The notes beneath the pieces are model-generated. The model was not told where the DNA came from. It saw only the letters and a program-made list of their open reading frames with translations, and ran no database searches. From Buxus sempervirens (taxonomy: Eukaryota; Streptophyta; Magnoliopsida; Buxales; Buxaceae): DNA of 64,000 nt. The DNA lies in NCBI GenBank assembly GCA_947561395.2, contig OX387186.1, positions 6,561,888-6,625,887 on the forward strand, in the 5' to 3' direction. The translations under genes were made by a program, and so were the position numbers. Shown one piece after another: positions 33,001-48,700 of the stretch (its first letter is position 1; each line of letters opens with the position of its first letter).

Positions 33001-36000
33001 TTAGATTCTCTATTACGGCCTAAGGTAAAGTCTAATTGCATGAAAGAAAACAAATAAGTAAATGAAATGGTTATGGAAAACATACAAGGCGAGGTGGAGA
33101 TAGCTTCACATTTTCATCTTTAGCAGCAGCACGAATGTTGTTCAATTCTTTCATTCGTACAGGGTTAACCTGTACCAAGGCAATCATTTCAAAGTTATGC
33201 CAACTTGCTATTCAAACATATTATGAAAAATTTAAGAGATCAAAATTCTTCTCCTTACATCAAGATCTGTATCACGTGAGTGTTCACCAACAATCATGCC
33301 GTCATATGTCTGTATTCAAGATAAAAAAAAACCCGTGAGTAGTATATTGAGGTAAGATCATATCAGAAACTAATTCAGCTCTTTTACTTAAGGACATCAT
33401 ATTTTATAATATTCCCATTAATGAGACTACTATACTCCATTTCATCCCTGGGCTAGCTCATCAATCCAAGAAATCCATCATTTGATACCTTTTGGGTTGC
33501 CTAGTCAGAAAATGCACATATCCTACAATCATTAGCACATAAAGATCAGCATGAAACTATGGGCATCACAACCCAATAGGTATATCGAAGTACTTCGACA
33601 ATCCAGGACCTTGAGTAGATGATATTGCCCATTTGTTTAATCATACAAACTTTAATGTTACTAAAATGCGGTGCATTATCTCCCAGATGCTACATAGCAA
33701 TCAGAAAGCAATGAGGTTATTAATTCTTATGCTAAGAAAATAACCTCCATTCCAGGAGTTACAAAGAGAGTACCACGAGCTTCCAAGCTCATAAGTGCAT
33801 GTGCAGTGATGATCCCATTTCCCATGGATACCTGTTCAATAATGGACAAATATTCAGCCATATTAGAATAGATGCATCATGTTCAAGTTTAATCTACAAA
33901 TATTGTGATCAACATAATGGACCATGTTAGTGTTGTCAAACATGATTTCCAAGGAAGTAAGCTATTTTCTTATTTCTAGCGGAGACCAAACTAGGGTACA
34001 ACTGTAAGCCATTTTCTTAATTTCTAGCTGAGATCAAACTAGGCACTTGCAAACTTTTTAAGGAAGATGCTGGATACAATTTTGCAGCCAAGACCTTGCT
34101 TAAATGAGCAACTTGTCATTAAATTTTTCCAAAATTTCGCAAATATTCCCAACAAAACTTCTCTTTTTAAACAGCACACAATTTCATTACATCAGTATTT
34201 CACTTAGCCATCAAATTCTCTTGAATAACTTTTTATGAAAAAGACTGAACAAGAAAAATTTTCCTGTTTGAAAGTTTAAAAATTTCCCCTCGAAATCAAA
34301 ATTTGAAGCCTTAATTCATAGCACAGAAAGGTTTACAATGGTGTAAAACCACTAAATTTACTTATCAGTTACCCTTTTTTCCTAAGAGCTTTGGTAATAA
34401 GTTCATAGAACTTCATGAAATTTCCTCTCCGTGGCCCCACCCCAACCCCTCAACATGAAAATAAAAGGAAACTAGGAAAAAAAAGGGAGTGCTTTTGCCT
34501 TCCCTTCACACACACATCGACCAAGCTTGATGAAAAATCCAATTAAGGTTTTCTTACACTGACGAGTAAGCCAATCCAAAGGGCTAGTGGTAGCTACCAC
34601 ATTCCATCACTCTGATTTTATTTGATTTAATTAATAAAACTGCTTGAATTTTTTGGATAAAATATTTTGTTTACTCTTTACAATATATTTTTCTTAATGT
34701 TTTCCTTGAATGCTTGACTTCCAACAAATATGGTTCGATTATGCATTTAAGTGCTACATGTCTGTGACATTGCATAATGTAATAAAATTACAAAATATTA
34801 CACATGCTCAAAATCAACAAAAAATTTCTTTATACGTGCTTTTCTTATAACATAAAATAGTAAGTTACATTACATCCCGGTTTTAAAATTAATCATAATA
34901 GAAACAAGGTACCAAAATCATGCTAAAATGTGGGAGAATATATTTATGAATTTAGTTGCAATTGGTTAAGAACTTAAAATGTCCAAAATCTTGAAATAAC
35001 TTGATGCAAAAAATTAAATATCAAAGTTATGAAAACTTTGACAAAACCTTGCCTGGTGTGCCCACATCACAGACTGTTTTCTGGTGACTGGCAAAATCTA
35101 GCATAGAGGCTCATCTAAGTATTTTGAAGAAACTGCTAATAAAATGCTCATATTCTTCAGTTCATTTGTATTACTCATAACAATTAATCAAGGTAATGCC
35201 TTTTGATGGATGTGGCATCTATTTACACTTCCACACCTGTGAATAGTTGAACTCAAGACAATTCAATAATAACAAACAAATGCAAATCATTTTCGTAATA
35301 TAGTTCTAAAAACTTCTAGCTAAGGTCTTTCCAGCCTTTAATACTGCTTCAACATTGAGATTTATAAACCCACTAACCAAAAGTTACTGCTGTAAGGATG
35401 CTGAATCTAGTTAATAATAGGCCATTTCATGTTACGATGCTATTAGTTAATCTTGTGAAAACCACTGCATCGCAGCTAAACTACATGAAAGGGGTTAACT
35501 AATACACATATATCAGCAGACTATATGACATTCTCTTTTTGTCTTTGGATGAACACAATTACCAGTTTTGTGTCCAGTGCCAAAATGATCAACTGCTTAT
35601 GATCACAGGGAAATTTGGGAACCAAGTTTAAAGTCCTCAACCAGAACCTTGAGATGAACTTCTTTTACGTGGAATGACAGACCCAGAAAAACATGAAAAC
35701 CATAACAGGATTTCCAAAGCTTAGAACAGATGAAGCTTCAAAAAATTTTCTGATATCACACAGTATTGCATTGCTTGTTCCTATAGCAGCCTTCTGTTCC
35801 ATCATTCTCAGTGCACAATCTCCTCATGGCTTAGATTTGGAAGCCCAAATTTGACTCGATTAAGAAGTCACAGGCGTAAACTCATTTAATTTTTAATTTC
35901 TAACGATTAAACAATCATGACGAATTAAGTGTCCGGTTATTGATGTTGATGTTGTTGATTCTCATAGAAATGTGTGTGCAAATTGTAAATATTCATAGGA

Positions 36001-38152
36001 CGTCCTGTTTAATTATTCCACAAGCAACTTCCAAATCTTCAAATATCCATGTAGGAGTCAAGCTTCTGATATCAACCAATATGATCACCTGATGTGAATT
36101 CAGATATCTAAAATATTAAGTTAAGTTAGTTATAGAGAAATTAAACAGGATCTGCTTAATCAAGAATGGTACACTTGATCTTCAAGCACTTGGCAATTAA
36201 TAAAATGAAAACAAAGACTACTTGATTTTTTGGAACTCAAAAGCAATGAGGGACATACCAACACTCCTTTCCTGACATTTCCAAGAGGACCCCGGTGCTT
36301 TTCATAGGCTGCAAGAAACATAATAACAGGTGCTAAAACAAGTTTTTCCATAAACAAATACTATTTTGGCTACATCATAGAAGAAAATGAATTTCAAAAA
36401 TAGGTAATGTGATTAACAGCATGAAGTAAAGGTGCAGATATCGAGGCATTGAATTATGTGTAGTGTTTGCTATTCAAGAGGACTAAAACTGAAGCAAAGT
36501 ACCAGATGAATAACATACTTAGGAAAGCACGGTGCATAAATCCTGTGCCACGTGTGTCACTACTGAAGACACTCCTGTAGCCAACAAGCCCCCTGCAAAT
36601 ATACAATTAGAAATAAAAATCTATTTCATTACAATGGAACTCTAAATAGTAGAACTCAAAGGAAATATATAGTGCAAGAGTATTATCAGACATCAAGCTG
36701 CATGGGATCAAAAGAAAACAAATAGTAAGTTGTTTTTAACATTTAAAGTTAATTATATGGACAAATATATCTTAATTAGTGAGTTATTTACATTCATAGA
36801 CATTAAGGGAACCAATATAAAATCTGTGACTTTCCAAGTTCATTTTAAAAGATTTTTTGGGTGCATTAAGGATTTTCTACAAGTAGATATTAGGTTAGGA
36901 GTCCTTAAAAGTGATTAAGATAAGAAAATAGCTTATATAAGATCTAAAAAAGTTGATACAAAATGAAGTTATAAATTTTGAAGAAACAAAGAAACTAGTG
37001 TCTTTTTCATTGAGCTATCCCATTTATTAATGATAATATTTTCAACTTCCATTGAATTTTTATCCCATGACCCTAGCCCTCATTACTGATGAAGATGAAA
37101 ATTATAAAATGAAAATATAGCAGGTGCCCCTTAAAACAAATAGGCATGAGATAATCTAAGGCCAAGAAGAAAATAGACTCACACCTTAACTTAAGCTACA
37201 CAAATTCAACATCACCAAAAACAAACCACACCCCTCCCCCAGCCTAACGTAATGTTTTTCGTACACGTCTCACTGGCTTGTCTTCACTACCAAAAATCAT
37301 TTTCGTTACAAGTATTTATCAGAATCTTAAGATATTTTGTTTGCCTCTCTTCCTTTAGCTTAATTTTTTTTGCTCTTTCAACTTAATTCCCATTTTTGTC
37401 CTGACTTATATAGCTAAAACTCAAACCTTATTTTCCTTTTTCCTTTCTCATTTTTGTAATAAATCCAAACCATAGTTCACTTTATTGCTAATTGATCCCA
37501 ATTTTCAGACTCACAACATTTGAATAATTTCAGCCTCATCTTCTAATAGAACCTTTCATCTCAACACAATGCCTCTAATTTTATAGTCAATCTCTTAGAC
37601 TCAAGTAAAGGACTGTAATCCAGTATGGGTACCACCAAAATAAGGTCCTGATAGGAGTGAACTGACAAGGTCCAGTATGAGTCATTTTTAAGATTTCCTC
37701 CAATATTATATACTTAAGATGTCCCCATCCGTCTATCTGTCTATCCAACAAACCATTGAAATATATCCTGAAAGCTCCAGAACTCTACCATCTCCAAGTT
37801 AAACACAAATAGTTGAAGAGATCTCCATTTATGTTCTTTCGACTTACTATCAATTAATGACATATAGAAGTTAGTTTACATATGCTAACTGGAAACTACT
37901 AAACAGCAAAACTATAACATATAAGATGCTTTGATGACCAGTACTATCTAACATGATGTATACCCATCAGAAAATTCACAAGAGCCAAACAAGATAACTA
38001 TGAATATGAACCACAAGCACAACATAATCATAATAAAATCACATCTGCAAGATATAATCATAAGTGCAATAACCAGAATCCATCTCTCCCCACCCCAGCA
38101 CTCCCCTCCTCCCCAACCACCAGCAGAGAGAGAGAGAGGGAGGGAGGGAGGG

Positions 38153-38231
<79 letters not shown>

Positions 38232-41200
38232 TATTTAGTGAAGTGATTATTAGATCATGTACCAACCTTGATGGACAAGTCAAAGACATTCTTGTCCTTC
38301 CAATGTTACCCGGGACAGGACCCATGTCAGTGACCTCTGCTCGCCTATGAGATAGTGCTTCCATCACTGCCCCCACATGCTCCTCATTTACCTGAGATAA
38401 CTTATGTTAGTGTTTTAAAAAGAGTAGACACGCAAAGAGAGGAATAAAGGGAAAACGAGGGGGAGGGTTTGCATTAATTGTTGGGGGCAGAAAACTGGTC
38501 TGAATTCGTGAAATTGATACCTCAATTGTCACTTCTTCAATTGGCTCAAGCTTTTGACCATTCTCAGCTTTATACCTGATCCATTACAAACTCAAATAAT
38601 AACATAAATCCACATACAACACTATATTTACTTTCTAATGTAATTAAAATACACATTGCCACATAAGTGACTGATAAGGTTAATGATTGAGTTATGCTGT
38701 ACAACACCATGAGAAAGCACATGGAAATATGGGACTTAGAGTCATGTACCAAGATCTATAATCTACTTCTTTATCATATTGAATCTTGTTTTTGGCTCCA
38801 TTTATTGTAGTCTTGTTTTCCTCTTTGTATCTTTCCCCCCTTTATTCAATAAATTTTCATCACTTGTCAAAAAAAAAAATCTTCGTCGTATGACAAGAAA
38901 TCATATGCTACTCAATAAATGAAGTACAACTGAAAATTTCCTTCCAAGTGCAAATGAAAATTTCCAAGCACAAAAAACTTGTAGAACTTCAAAGATTTGC
39001 CCAATATAGGTTCTTGAGATAATTTAATTTGCAGCTTACTAGGAGAGAGAGAGAGAGAGAGAAACTCAATGCCTCTAGCTGGCCCAATTATCGAGTTCAG
39101 ATTATAAGACACTAGGCATTGACTTTATGTAAACCATTCGATTCCATGTTCAGCCATCACGCACAGCATATATCTAGGCTGCCAAATTTCTCTTGTTTGC
39201 ACACCAGACTTCATCTCACCAAATAAAATTATGTTAGCAACTCTTTCTCCTAGAGGAAATCCCATCCAACCTCTCTATGACATTTGCAAGGCAAGCTGGC
39301 ATCTTACTTTGACACAAGATATAACAAAAGGCTTGTGAAAATGTTTATAATCAAATCTACTTAAGGTTGAAGCCCAACCTTAAGTATGGGGCATTTCTTA
39401 GCCAAAAAATAAATATTTTTAATAGATATATGCAATGGAGAAACTATTCTATATATCTATAAGATTATGCAGATTATTTTCCACAGATGAGGACAATAAC
39501 ATTTAGCTGCACTGAAATCCTATGTGGTCTTGTTGGATTTGGGTGTACATTTGCATTAATTGCATCTGTCTATTTTTACGCGGCATTAACAAGGACTTTT
39601 GCATATATTATTTTATGACAACAAAGCATATCTAAGTTCCTTAAGAAAAATTTACTAATCACGATTTTACTCAAATTCCCCTCAATTGGAAACTAAAAAG
39701 GAAAAACAAATTATCACCCAGGCAAAGTAGCAAGAATATAAATGAAACTGAAATTTGAAACATTGCAGAAGAAGGGTGACATTCTGATAAACACGATGGA
39801 GAACTCACATGACTCTAGGAGGAGAAACAGAAAGCTCAAATCCTTCACGCCTCATGTTCTCAATCAAAATACCTGTTTTGCACAATCAAGAAACTGGTTT
39901 CAGAAGAAAATTCAATGAAGAGAAAGAGCATATTCACCATTAAAGCAGACAAAAAGGATAACATCAGCAAAAACACATGCTTTTGGCTTTGTAGATAATC
40001 TCAAGAACTCAAGGAGGAAATAAGGATGTGTAAGGAACAAACCTAGTTGGAGCTCTCCTCTTCCTTGGACTTCATATGAATCCGACACGCTTGGAAGCAC
40101 ATTTATAGCAAGATTTGTTTCTGCTTCTGCTATTAGCCGTTCACCAACCTTTCCTCCAGTCAACTGCAACAAATTAAAAATTGTAATCCATCCATGAGAA
40201 TCTAGAACGGATCATGCACAACAGGAAACAACTCTAGCAGCAAACAAATGCATATTGTAACAAACATAGGAAGTTCTGAAGGCAGAATAAAGTGGAATTG
40301 GTAACGGCATATTGAGATTACTACATGCAATTGGAACAGATCATCAATTTCTTGGGTAATTCTATCAACAGGATCAGACGTGGACAAAAGAGCTTAGGGA
40401 TGGACTACAACTGGTAACTAGTAACCAAACGTGGACAAAAGTTGGTTGAACCTCAAATCCAAGCTCAGCTCGGCAGACCAATAACACATACAGGATCAGA
40501 TCATGAAATGATTCACGTCATTATGTATCCCAAATTTGAGATATAGGTGTGTGCAGATCAAACAATTTCCTTTTTCTATTCTACATTTAGATCCCTATCA
40601 ACACAACAGATATAAGTGTGTGATCCAAAATCCCAACCCATTAGGACTTTAATGAAAACTGTCATATCCAATCATCTATTGTTGTCTGTTTGATTTACAA
40701 ATGCATCTACAATTTCCCTGTCACACCCGATTCTTAATGACTAACAAGAAAAAAATCTGCAAGTTTGAAGTGAACCTTACAGATTTGTTGGTTCTTGTTA
40801 ACCTAAACCTTTGTGTGATTCTGATTGAACTTGCCAAATTCTAGTCAATGTAACCCTCATCCAATGCCCACATGTTCTTTCTTACTCTTTTGATTGTCTG
40901 GTATAGATTTGATCCTTTCATATCATCTAGTATTTTTCTACCATCTAAATCCAGGTCATACAATGTCTTGGTTGAACCATTCAATATAGAACCACACCTA
41001 ATAATAAGTAATAACTAAGTGATTTCCTCAAAATTCTAGAATTTGTCATATTGGTTAATTTGAACCAGTTTTCTCATTTGGAGACAACATTTGAAAAAAA
41101 TATTAAGTTATCTCACAACAAACAAGAGGATATAAGCAACTATTAGATACAAAGAGTACAGAATAGCAAGCTGTATCCCATATAGGTCAATTAATGGAGT

Positions 41201-42717
41201 TCATAAAATGAGTCAATATAGCCTAAATTTTAGTTTATAGACATAATAAACTAAGCATGAAAGATGCAGAACAGAAATACAAGCAGAATTACTAACGACC
41301 CCGAAACGAATCATGAAGAGCAGAATACACAAGTGTTGCCAATTGTCAAATTTCATCGAAGACATGACACAACCAACAAACATGTTCAATGAATTTAGAT
41401 GAGATGAGCTAAAAACTCGAAAGAAATAACAACAATATGTCAATACCTACACAATCAATTCATGCGTTTCAATCAAGACTGATCCAAGAGTTCACAACAC
41501 ATATTCGCAGCATCAACAGGTGTAAAATTCAATAATAGACTGCACAACCAATATATTAATCAGCATAGACTAATCCAATTTAATAATTGACTAGTTAAGA
41601 AAATCTGCTGTCTTACTTGGGTTCCATCACGACCAGCCAACGGAGAGTCGTTGACACCAAAAGTCATGGAAATGGTTGGAGGATCCAAGTCAACAGTTGG
41701 CAGTGCAGCCATGACCTGGAGGAATCAATAGCCAGTTCAACAAAAAATTTAGACAGAAACTATCTCCCCAGAAATGAAAATGAAAAATTAGAAGACTAAA
41801 GTACCTTCCATATGCATTTCAGTAACAGTTAACAATGCAGAATTATCAACAAAAAAGAATATTTGAGATAATAAATGTTGAGAAATGGATGGGATATTCA
41901 TAGCAAATACCAATTTACACTCAAAAAAAAACCCATGTAAAAAATTGAGCTTTTCGATATGAAAAATACACTACAGATTTGAAACACCTGTTTTCCACAA
42001 GTTGCCGATCAAAACATTACTTGCTATTCACAACATGCCTGACATTTTCAGGTTAGAAAAGAATTATTTCAGACCAAATCTTAGCCTCCATATATCAAAT
42101 AATCCATGATTCATATTTAAAAAATCATTTAAGTCTATTCAAACCCCTCATTTGTCCTCCAAAAAGGTTCTAAAAGGTTTGTGATTTCAGGTTTAAGAGT
42201 TAAAGACTGAATAAAAAATTTTAGATTTTTCTCAGTTTTACAAGGTAGCATTGCTTGGATTATTTTTATTTAAATCTTATTATGTGCATGTTGTAAATGC
42301 ATCTTTAAGGTTTGAAAGAGATATATCCATGCATTTCGAGTGAAATCCAGGGACTTCTGTGCTTATGTTTCATTATATTTACATCTTTTTGGAGTTATTT
42401 CCAAAAATTGAAAATAAGCTTTTCTTTCCTAAAAATATTTTAAAGCATATTGTTTTGATACAAATTATTTACTTGTAACAAGTCCAAGACTACAAAAAGA
42501 TATATTTTTTAATTTTCATTTTTTCTGGTACATAAGTTAAAAGTAATATAAAAAATAAATTTATTAGGACTAATTATATTATTTTTAATTTGAATATTTA
42601 AAGCATACATTTTTTTTTTGTGCTTATGGCAACTAAGGTAAAAAATTTTGCTTTCCCTTTTTTGTGTGTGTTTTTTATTTTGTGTGCATGTGTGCACACG
42701 CTTGTGTGTATAGATAT

Positions 42718-42774
<57 letters not shown>

Positions 42775-45700
42775 GAATACCAAGAGAAAAGTAAATATAT
42801 ATTAAGAAATCGAAGCTAGGAAAATACTTACTGGTTTATTTTCATATATATATATATTTATGTTATTTAAGTATGCACGGAATGAAATTCTTGTTCATTC
42901 ATTATTGCACCTATCTAGCATCTTAATGAATCTTGCTTTAAATTTCCTAACCTTTCCAACATTTCTGTGACGTTTACAATTTTGCTATGCATATAAATGC
43001 TTTCCTTCTCTCAAAGGACCATCACTCTACCAAGACACTTCCATTTTTTGAATATTGCAATGACACATGGATGAATTAATGCGTGACAAAGTCTAAGAAA
43101 GATAAGGTAAGCAGTGAACATATCAGAATGTTTATGTGCTATGAAAATAGCAGATGAGATAAAGAAAATCAGTTAAAATGGTTTGGGCAAGAAAAGTGAA
43201 AACCAAGGGGAGGCAATTGAGAGCTGAAAATATGTAATCATCGAAGGATCTAAGAAGGTAAAAGCAAAACAAAAATAACCTCAATGGACTCAATAAGAAA
43301 GGATTTAGATTATTAGATACCCACAATCTAACTGGAAGTATGTTTTCCAACAAATTGAATGGAGAACACGGATTCATCTTATTGACCCCACCGGTTGGGA
43401 CAAGGCATTTTGTTCTTGTTACTGTATTTAACAGACCATTCAACAAAACAAATATTCTACACTTGGGGGGAGTCGTGCGACAATTTAATCAATCCATAGT
43501 GAAGAGTTTCATGCTCCAATCACCTGAACTATACCTCTAAATGGTCTAATAGAGAAGATACACTTAGGTTCCAAATTCCATGCTAGAATACATCCAATCA
43601 CATTTGCTTCAACCAATAGACACACAACTGTAAATATACACACCTCCCCTCACTCTTAAATATCTACAAAAAGCAAACACGAAAAATATGTCTACCTCTT
43701 ACCACAAATGATGGAAGCAATGACACGGCAAAAAGTAGACACATTTCTTGGATATATTTATAGGAGGACATAAATGAATCTATTAATGCTATAACCCATG
43801 CAATTATTCCCAAAAAAATGAGTTTAAAAAAGAAAATACAATAGAAACAATTGCTTAACATAAAATTAAATGGAAAGGATTATTCATTCACTACAAAAAC
43901 ATAAAAGCACGCAATTAATACCTCCACATTTGCCACTGTATGACCTATTGATGGACTTGAAAGTCCAGCCATAGATATGATATCACCAGCTCCTGCAGTA
44001 TCAATCATAACCATGCTTGTGCCCTTCTTTTTCATAAGTTTCGTGACCTGAAAATATTAGTTTCCCTAGTTAATGGCACATTGCCAACTTGTGCATGCAA
44101 GAGTTCATTGATTTAAAAACGCATTTAGAGCAGAAATATTCAACACTTTCAATGACAATCAGGCAATGCATAATAATGACAAACCTTTCCTTCTTCAATT
44201 TTCTCAACCCCAGAAACGCTGCTTCGGAGACCATGAACTCTATCTCCAATGCGTATGATTCCTGAAGATATGCGTCCAGTCAATATTCTCCCAAGATAAA
44301 AGTCACGTTCCATCATGGAAACCTGCAAAACACTGTCAGTCATCCATTTCAATTATCCTAATCAAAGAAGGGAGATAACATGAAGAAAACTAGTGATCTG
44401 AATAAAAAGAATTAAGTAATCTGTCACTAAATGAACTCCTAACCTTTTAACAATGATAAACAGAAATTCAAATTAAATATGCAGGATCACCCTCATCTTT
44501 GACACATATGAAACCAGAACTCCAATATCAGTACAGATAGAAGATCAGAAGATAATATATGTAGACACCCGAATTTGGGCTGAGTTTGAATTTGACAAGG
44601 CATTATCCAGTTCTATAATGCAAAGTGAAAAATAACCAAAATGCTCTTATGTAGAATATTTTATCTTTCAAAGAACTCAAATTGGAAAAGCAAGGTCATT
44701 TTCAAATTCAGGACTGAAGATACCTTTTAATGAATCTCATTTTGCCCGATATTCAAACTACCTTGTAAATGATCATTTTGACCCTAAGGCTTTATTGGGA
44801 ACAAGTCACGGTTAAATTCAAGAACCGAAGACATATTTATGTTCAGTGTGAAAATGCTCTCTATTTACTGTCATTTTGTCCAAATCTGGATTAGTGCCAA
44901 AAATGGAAATTTTGCCCCATGGAACTTGCTTTTGGTCAAAATGTCATATAAATAAACATTCAATTTCATATTTGGATTCCTTGTTGCAGATGCTCTTCAT
45001 AGAGAAATTTTACCTGATTTTGAATTGAAAGTGAAATACCTGTTTTCAAGGACACTTTATACCAATTTAAGTAAGCTGCATCAAGGATGGCCAACATTAC
45101 ACATCCAGCTGTTATTTGGTCTTTCTTCTGGAAGGAGACAGTCATTTGCCCAATTTTTTCACCCACTAAAATTGTGTTCTTTTTATGAGGTCTTAAAAAC
45201 AGATAGGATTACAAGAATATACTACAAAGGTGTAAGAACATGCAATCAGAAATCCAACATCATCAAGGAAAATCACATTCCCCATTTGAGAGAATAAAAA
45301 TATTCACAAAATCCTACACAATGATCAACTTGCCCGCTATAAACAAAAAGCAAAGTTTTGCTGTCCTATTTTATTCTGAAAAAGAGCAAGTTATGTCACA
45401 AGCCCCTTTCAAGGTCACACAAATTGCCATATATATATATATATATATATAAAGCAAGGAAAGGAACACAGGGCGTACTATAATATTAGATGAGAGAAGT
45501 TTGTGAGAACATGTCAATAATACAAGCACTCTTCATTACTTTGGAGAACAGAAAATAATATAACAAATCACATATGCCACAATTGTCCCAAGTCCCAACA
45601 ACAATATAATACCAACCAGCATCTGGAAGGGCGCCTCGAGACTTGCTGTTGGAGGAGGAACATGTTTTATAATTGCATCAAGCAACTGAGACATACTCTT

Positions 45701-48700
45701 TGCATCATTATCAGGACCTTTTGTGAAGGTGGAGGAAGCCCATCCCTCTTTGGCAGAAGCATACAGGACTGGAAAATCTAGCTGCTCCTCTAAGAAGAAG
45801 TCAAAAGAATCATATATTAAATTTGCATCTTGGAACTACATAGAGAATGAACTAAGAAAAGATAAGTTCTTAACTTCACACCTGAAGCACCAAGATTCGC
45901 AAAAAGGTCAAACACCAGACTCTCTACTTCATTGCATCTCTCTTCAGAAACTGCATAAATGGAGAGAATGAAGATCACCATATTGCAAGAGTAAAGAAAA
46001 ATTTAAGATCAGCGATAGGGAAGAAAACAAATGCTTTTAGATAGCACCCAATTCCCCTAAAACCAGTTCAACGAATCAAACACCAAAGTCAATCAAAAGA
46101 TAAATGACTCCACTTTCACACAAAACAGATAATCTGATCACCGCAAGTTCCTTCCGTTTTAAAGTGTCCATGCAGATATAGTTAGCAACCTTACAATGTG
46201 TGGCGAATAGCAAGAGACTAACTTGACTTCAAGTTGAGCAAGATTTTGCTGGAGTGCCAACAAAATGCAGAAAAATTTTGCTGCATCTTGGTAGCGCCAC
46301 CCCCAAACAAAATTTTCTCTTTTTCATTAATTTTGGCACATGTCACGATGCCCCTTGGGAGGGCTCTATTTCAGCAAAATCTCATCCAAATTGATGAGAC
46401 TTCACCCAGTTTGTGCAAACCTTCTTGTGGTCTTATTTTTTGCTAAAGTCTAGCCTAATCTAATGAACTTTCTTCACATTCACAGTATATAAGCATTATA
46501 GGACTTTCTGAAAACGGATTTGGAGTTTGAAATCATTTGCATTTGAGTGAATTGAAGGCAAAATAGGCATTTTTCAATTTTGAAGGCTCTAATCTTCTTA
46601 GAAAGAGCTGATTTCCATATATATGATCTAGCAACACCTGATCAATCAATGGGTGCTAAAATTTAAATTTTCAATAAAATAAATGTTCAATTGAATTTTT
46701 TAATTGAAAAACCATTAAAAAGTAGGAAAGTTATAGAAAATACAATAACCCATTAAAAATTTTAAAAAATATCCTAAGATAAAAAAGGTTTTTTTGTTAA
46801 TTATTATGAATTTAACAGGATAGTATAATTAATTATATTTTTAAATATATTTTAATGTAAATTATATAATAACAACAAAAAGGAAAAAATAATATTAAAA
46901 TAGTAAAAAAATTTGGAAGAGAAGGCAGGTGTAAGTATGCCCGCCTCCCCTGTTCCATCTCTCTCCTCTTTGCTCTTTACCTCTCTCTCTCTCTTCCTCC
47001 TCCCTCCTCTTTTTTCTCTCTTCCATTTCTCTCTCTTCCTCCTCTTTTTTTTTTTCTGAGCAGTCAACACCAACACAACAAGGGGGTGGATTCAAGTATG
47101 CCCCCACCTATCTCTTCTCTCCCTCTCTTTCGTCTCTATCTCTCCCTCTTTGCCCCTCTGTCTTTTTTTTTTCTTTCACAGATTCCACATAAAATGTCAT
47201 ATGTGCCATGCGGAACCCCGCCAATTCGAGGGTTCATAATCCACTGGAACTAATCAAATTTCACTTCCAAGGGTAAAATTCCAAGGAAATAGATTACATT
47301 GATGCTTACTATCCCAAATATCCTCTAGTTGAAATCGTGACACATGCAAATTGGAAGGATTATGAGGTCCATGTTCACTTATACAAGGAGTATCAATATA
47401 GGATGGATGGAAGCGTTCCTGCCACTTCATGGACAAGAGAGCAAGATTTGACCCGCCTAGAAACTCCAGTCAATTTTGACAGCACCACAAACCACCATAG
47501 TAAATTTTTTTTTTAACTTGATATTATTATTTTCAATTCCCATTTTTATTTAGACAATCAATTGTATCTTATTTGATTATAATGATTCACATTCCTATAA
47601 GCAAGTTATGATTGATTATCAATTATCATGTATGATTCCTATGTTTTTAACAAATATTATTGTACATTTTATGTATATAAGTGAATATGATGTATAATTA
47701 TTTATGTTTCTTCCAAATATTATAGTTTCTTCAAGGATAAACCAAAAAAAAAAAAAAAGGTTTTTGGCAAAATTTCGCTATGTGGTTCTTTTTTTTCCCC
47801 TGAATCGACAAGTCATGCCCTAGGCAAAATGCAGTGGCACCAAAACTCAAAACCTTGGTGAGGAAAAAGTGCACCTTACTTGAAAGTAGTTGCACTTGCA
47901 AATGAAATATGTTAAGTTTTACCTGCAGGTTTGTCTACTTTATTCAAGAGCAGAATAGGGCGCAGCCCATATTTTAGTGCTTTTGCAAGAACAAACTTTG
48001 TCTGTGCAAGGGGACCTTCACCAGCATCTACAACTAAAATAGCTCCCTCAACCATGCCAACGACCAGTTCAACCTGCGTAATTGCCCAACTGATTTTTAC
48101 CAAACTCAGATAATGAAGTTGTATATCAAAAAATACAAATAGATTTATACAAATCACAGACTTAAGAATAAAGAGTCAGCAAAATTTCAGAACTGCTAGT
48201 GGATACATACCTCACCACCAAAATCCGCATGTCCAGGAGTATCAACCATATTTAGCTCATTCCCATTCCACGAGACAGATGTAACCTATAGATATTCAAT
48301 GAGAAAATAAATAGTTTAGCCCAAAAAAAATTAGAAAGCATATATAATTCATTCAAGAAAGAGAAATAAAATCATTGGATTAGGAGTCTTTTCCATTTAT
48401 CATGTTTTACCCTTCAGAAATCTGCGGGCCCAAGGTTTAAATTCAGTAAGTGTCAGTAAGTATTGATTATTGCGTCAGCATTGAAAGGGTGAGTTTATAA
48501 ATTATACTTGACCAATACTTTAGTAGTATGTATCTTAACAGACACCCATGAAACAGAGATGATGCAGCCAACTTGTATTGTTTCAGCCAAAACTTAAAAC
48601 ACTGATTTGGCCATTTCAAAAGTGAGGAATAGACCGATATGGAGGAATATGTTCCTCACAGATGAGAGAACATGCCCTTCACCATCTGAGGAATTCCAGA

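Noticed and set aside
38000..38350. Open frames on both strands with long Glu/Arg or Leu/Ser runs
   Set aside because: They run through the (GA)n microsatellite; the only real coding here is the TypA exon 38391-38267.
40325..40387. Extra TypA exon candidate (peptide [17 protein letters not shown])
   Set aside because: The protein is complete and in phase when exon 8 (ending 41617) joins exon 9 (starting 40163); nothing in the family corresponds to this peptide.
46895..47107. Lys/Glu/Arg-rich open frames
   Set aside because: Translation of the pyrimidine-rich low-complexity tract in TypA intron 3.
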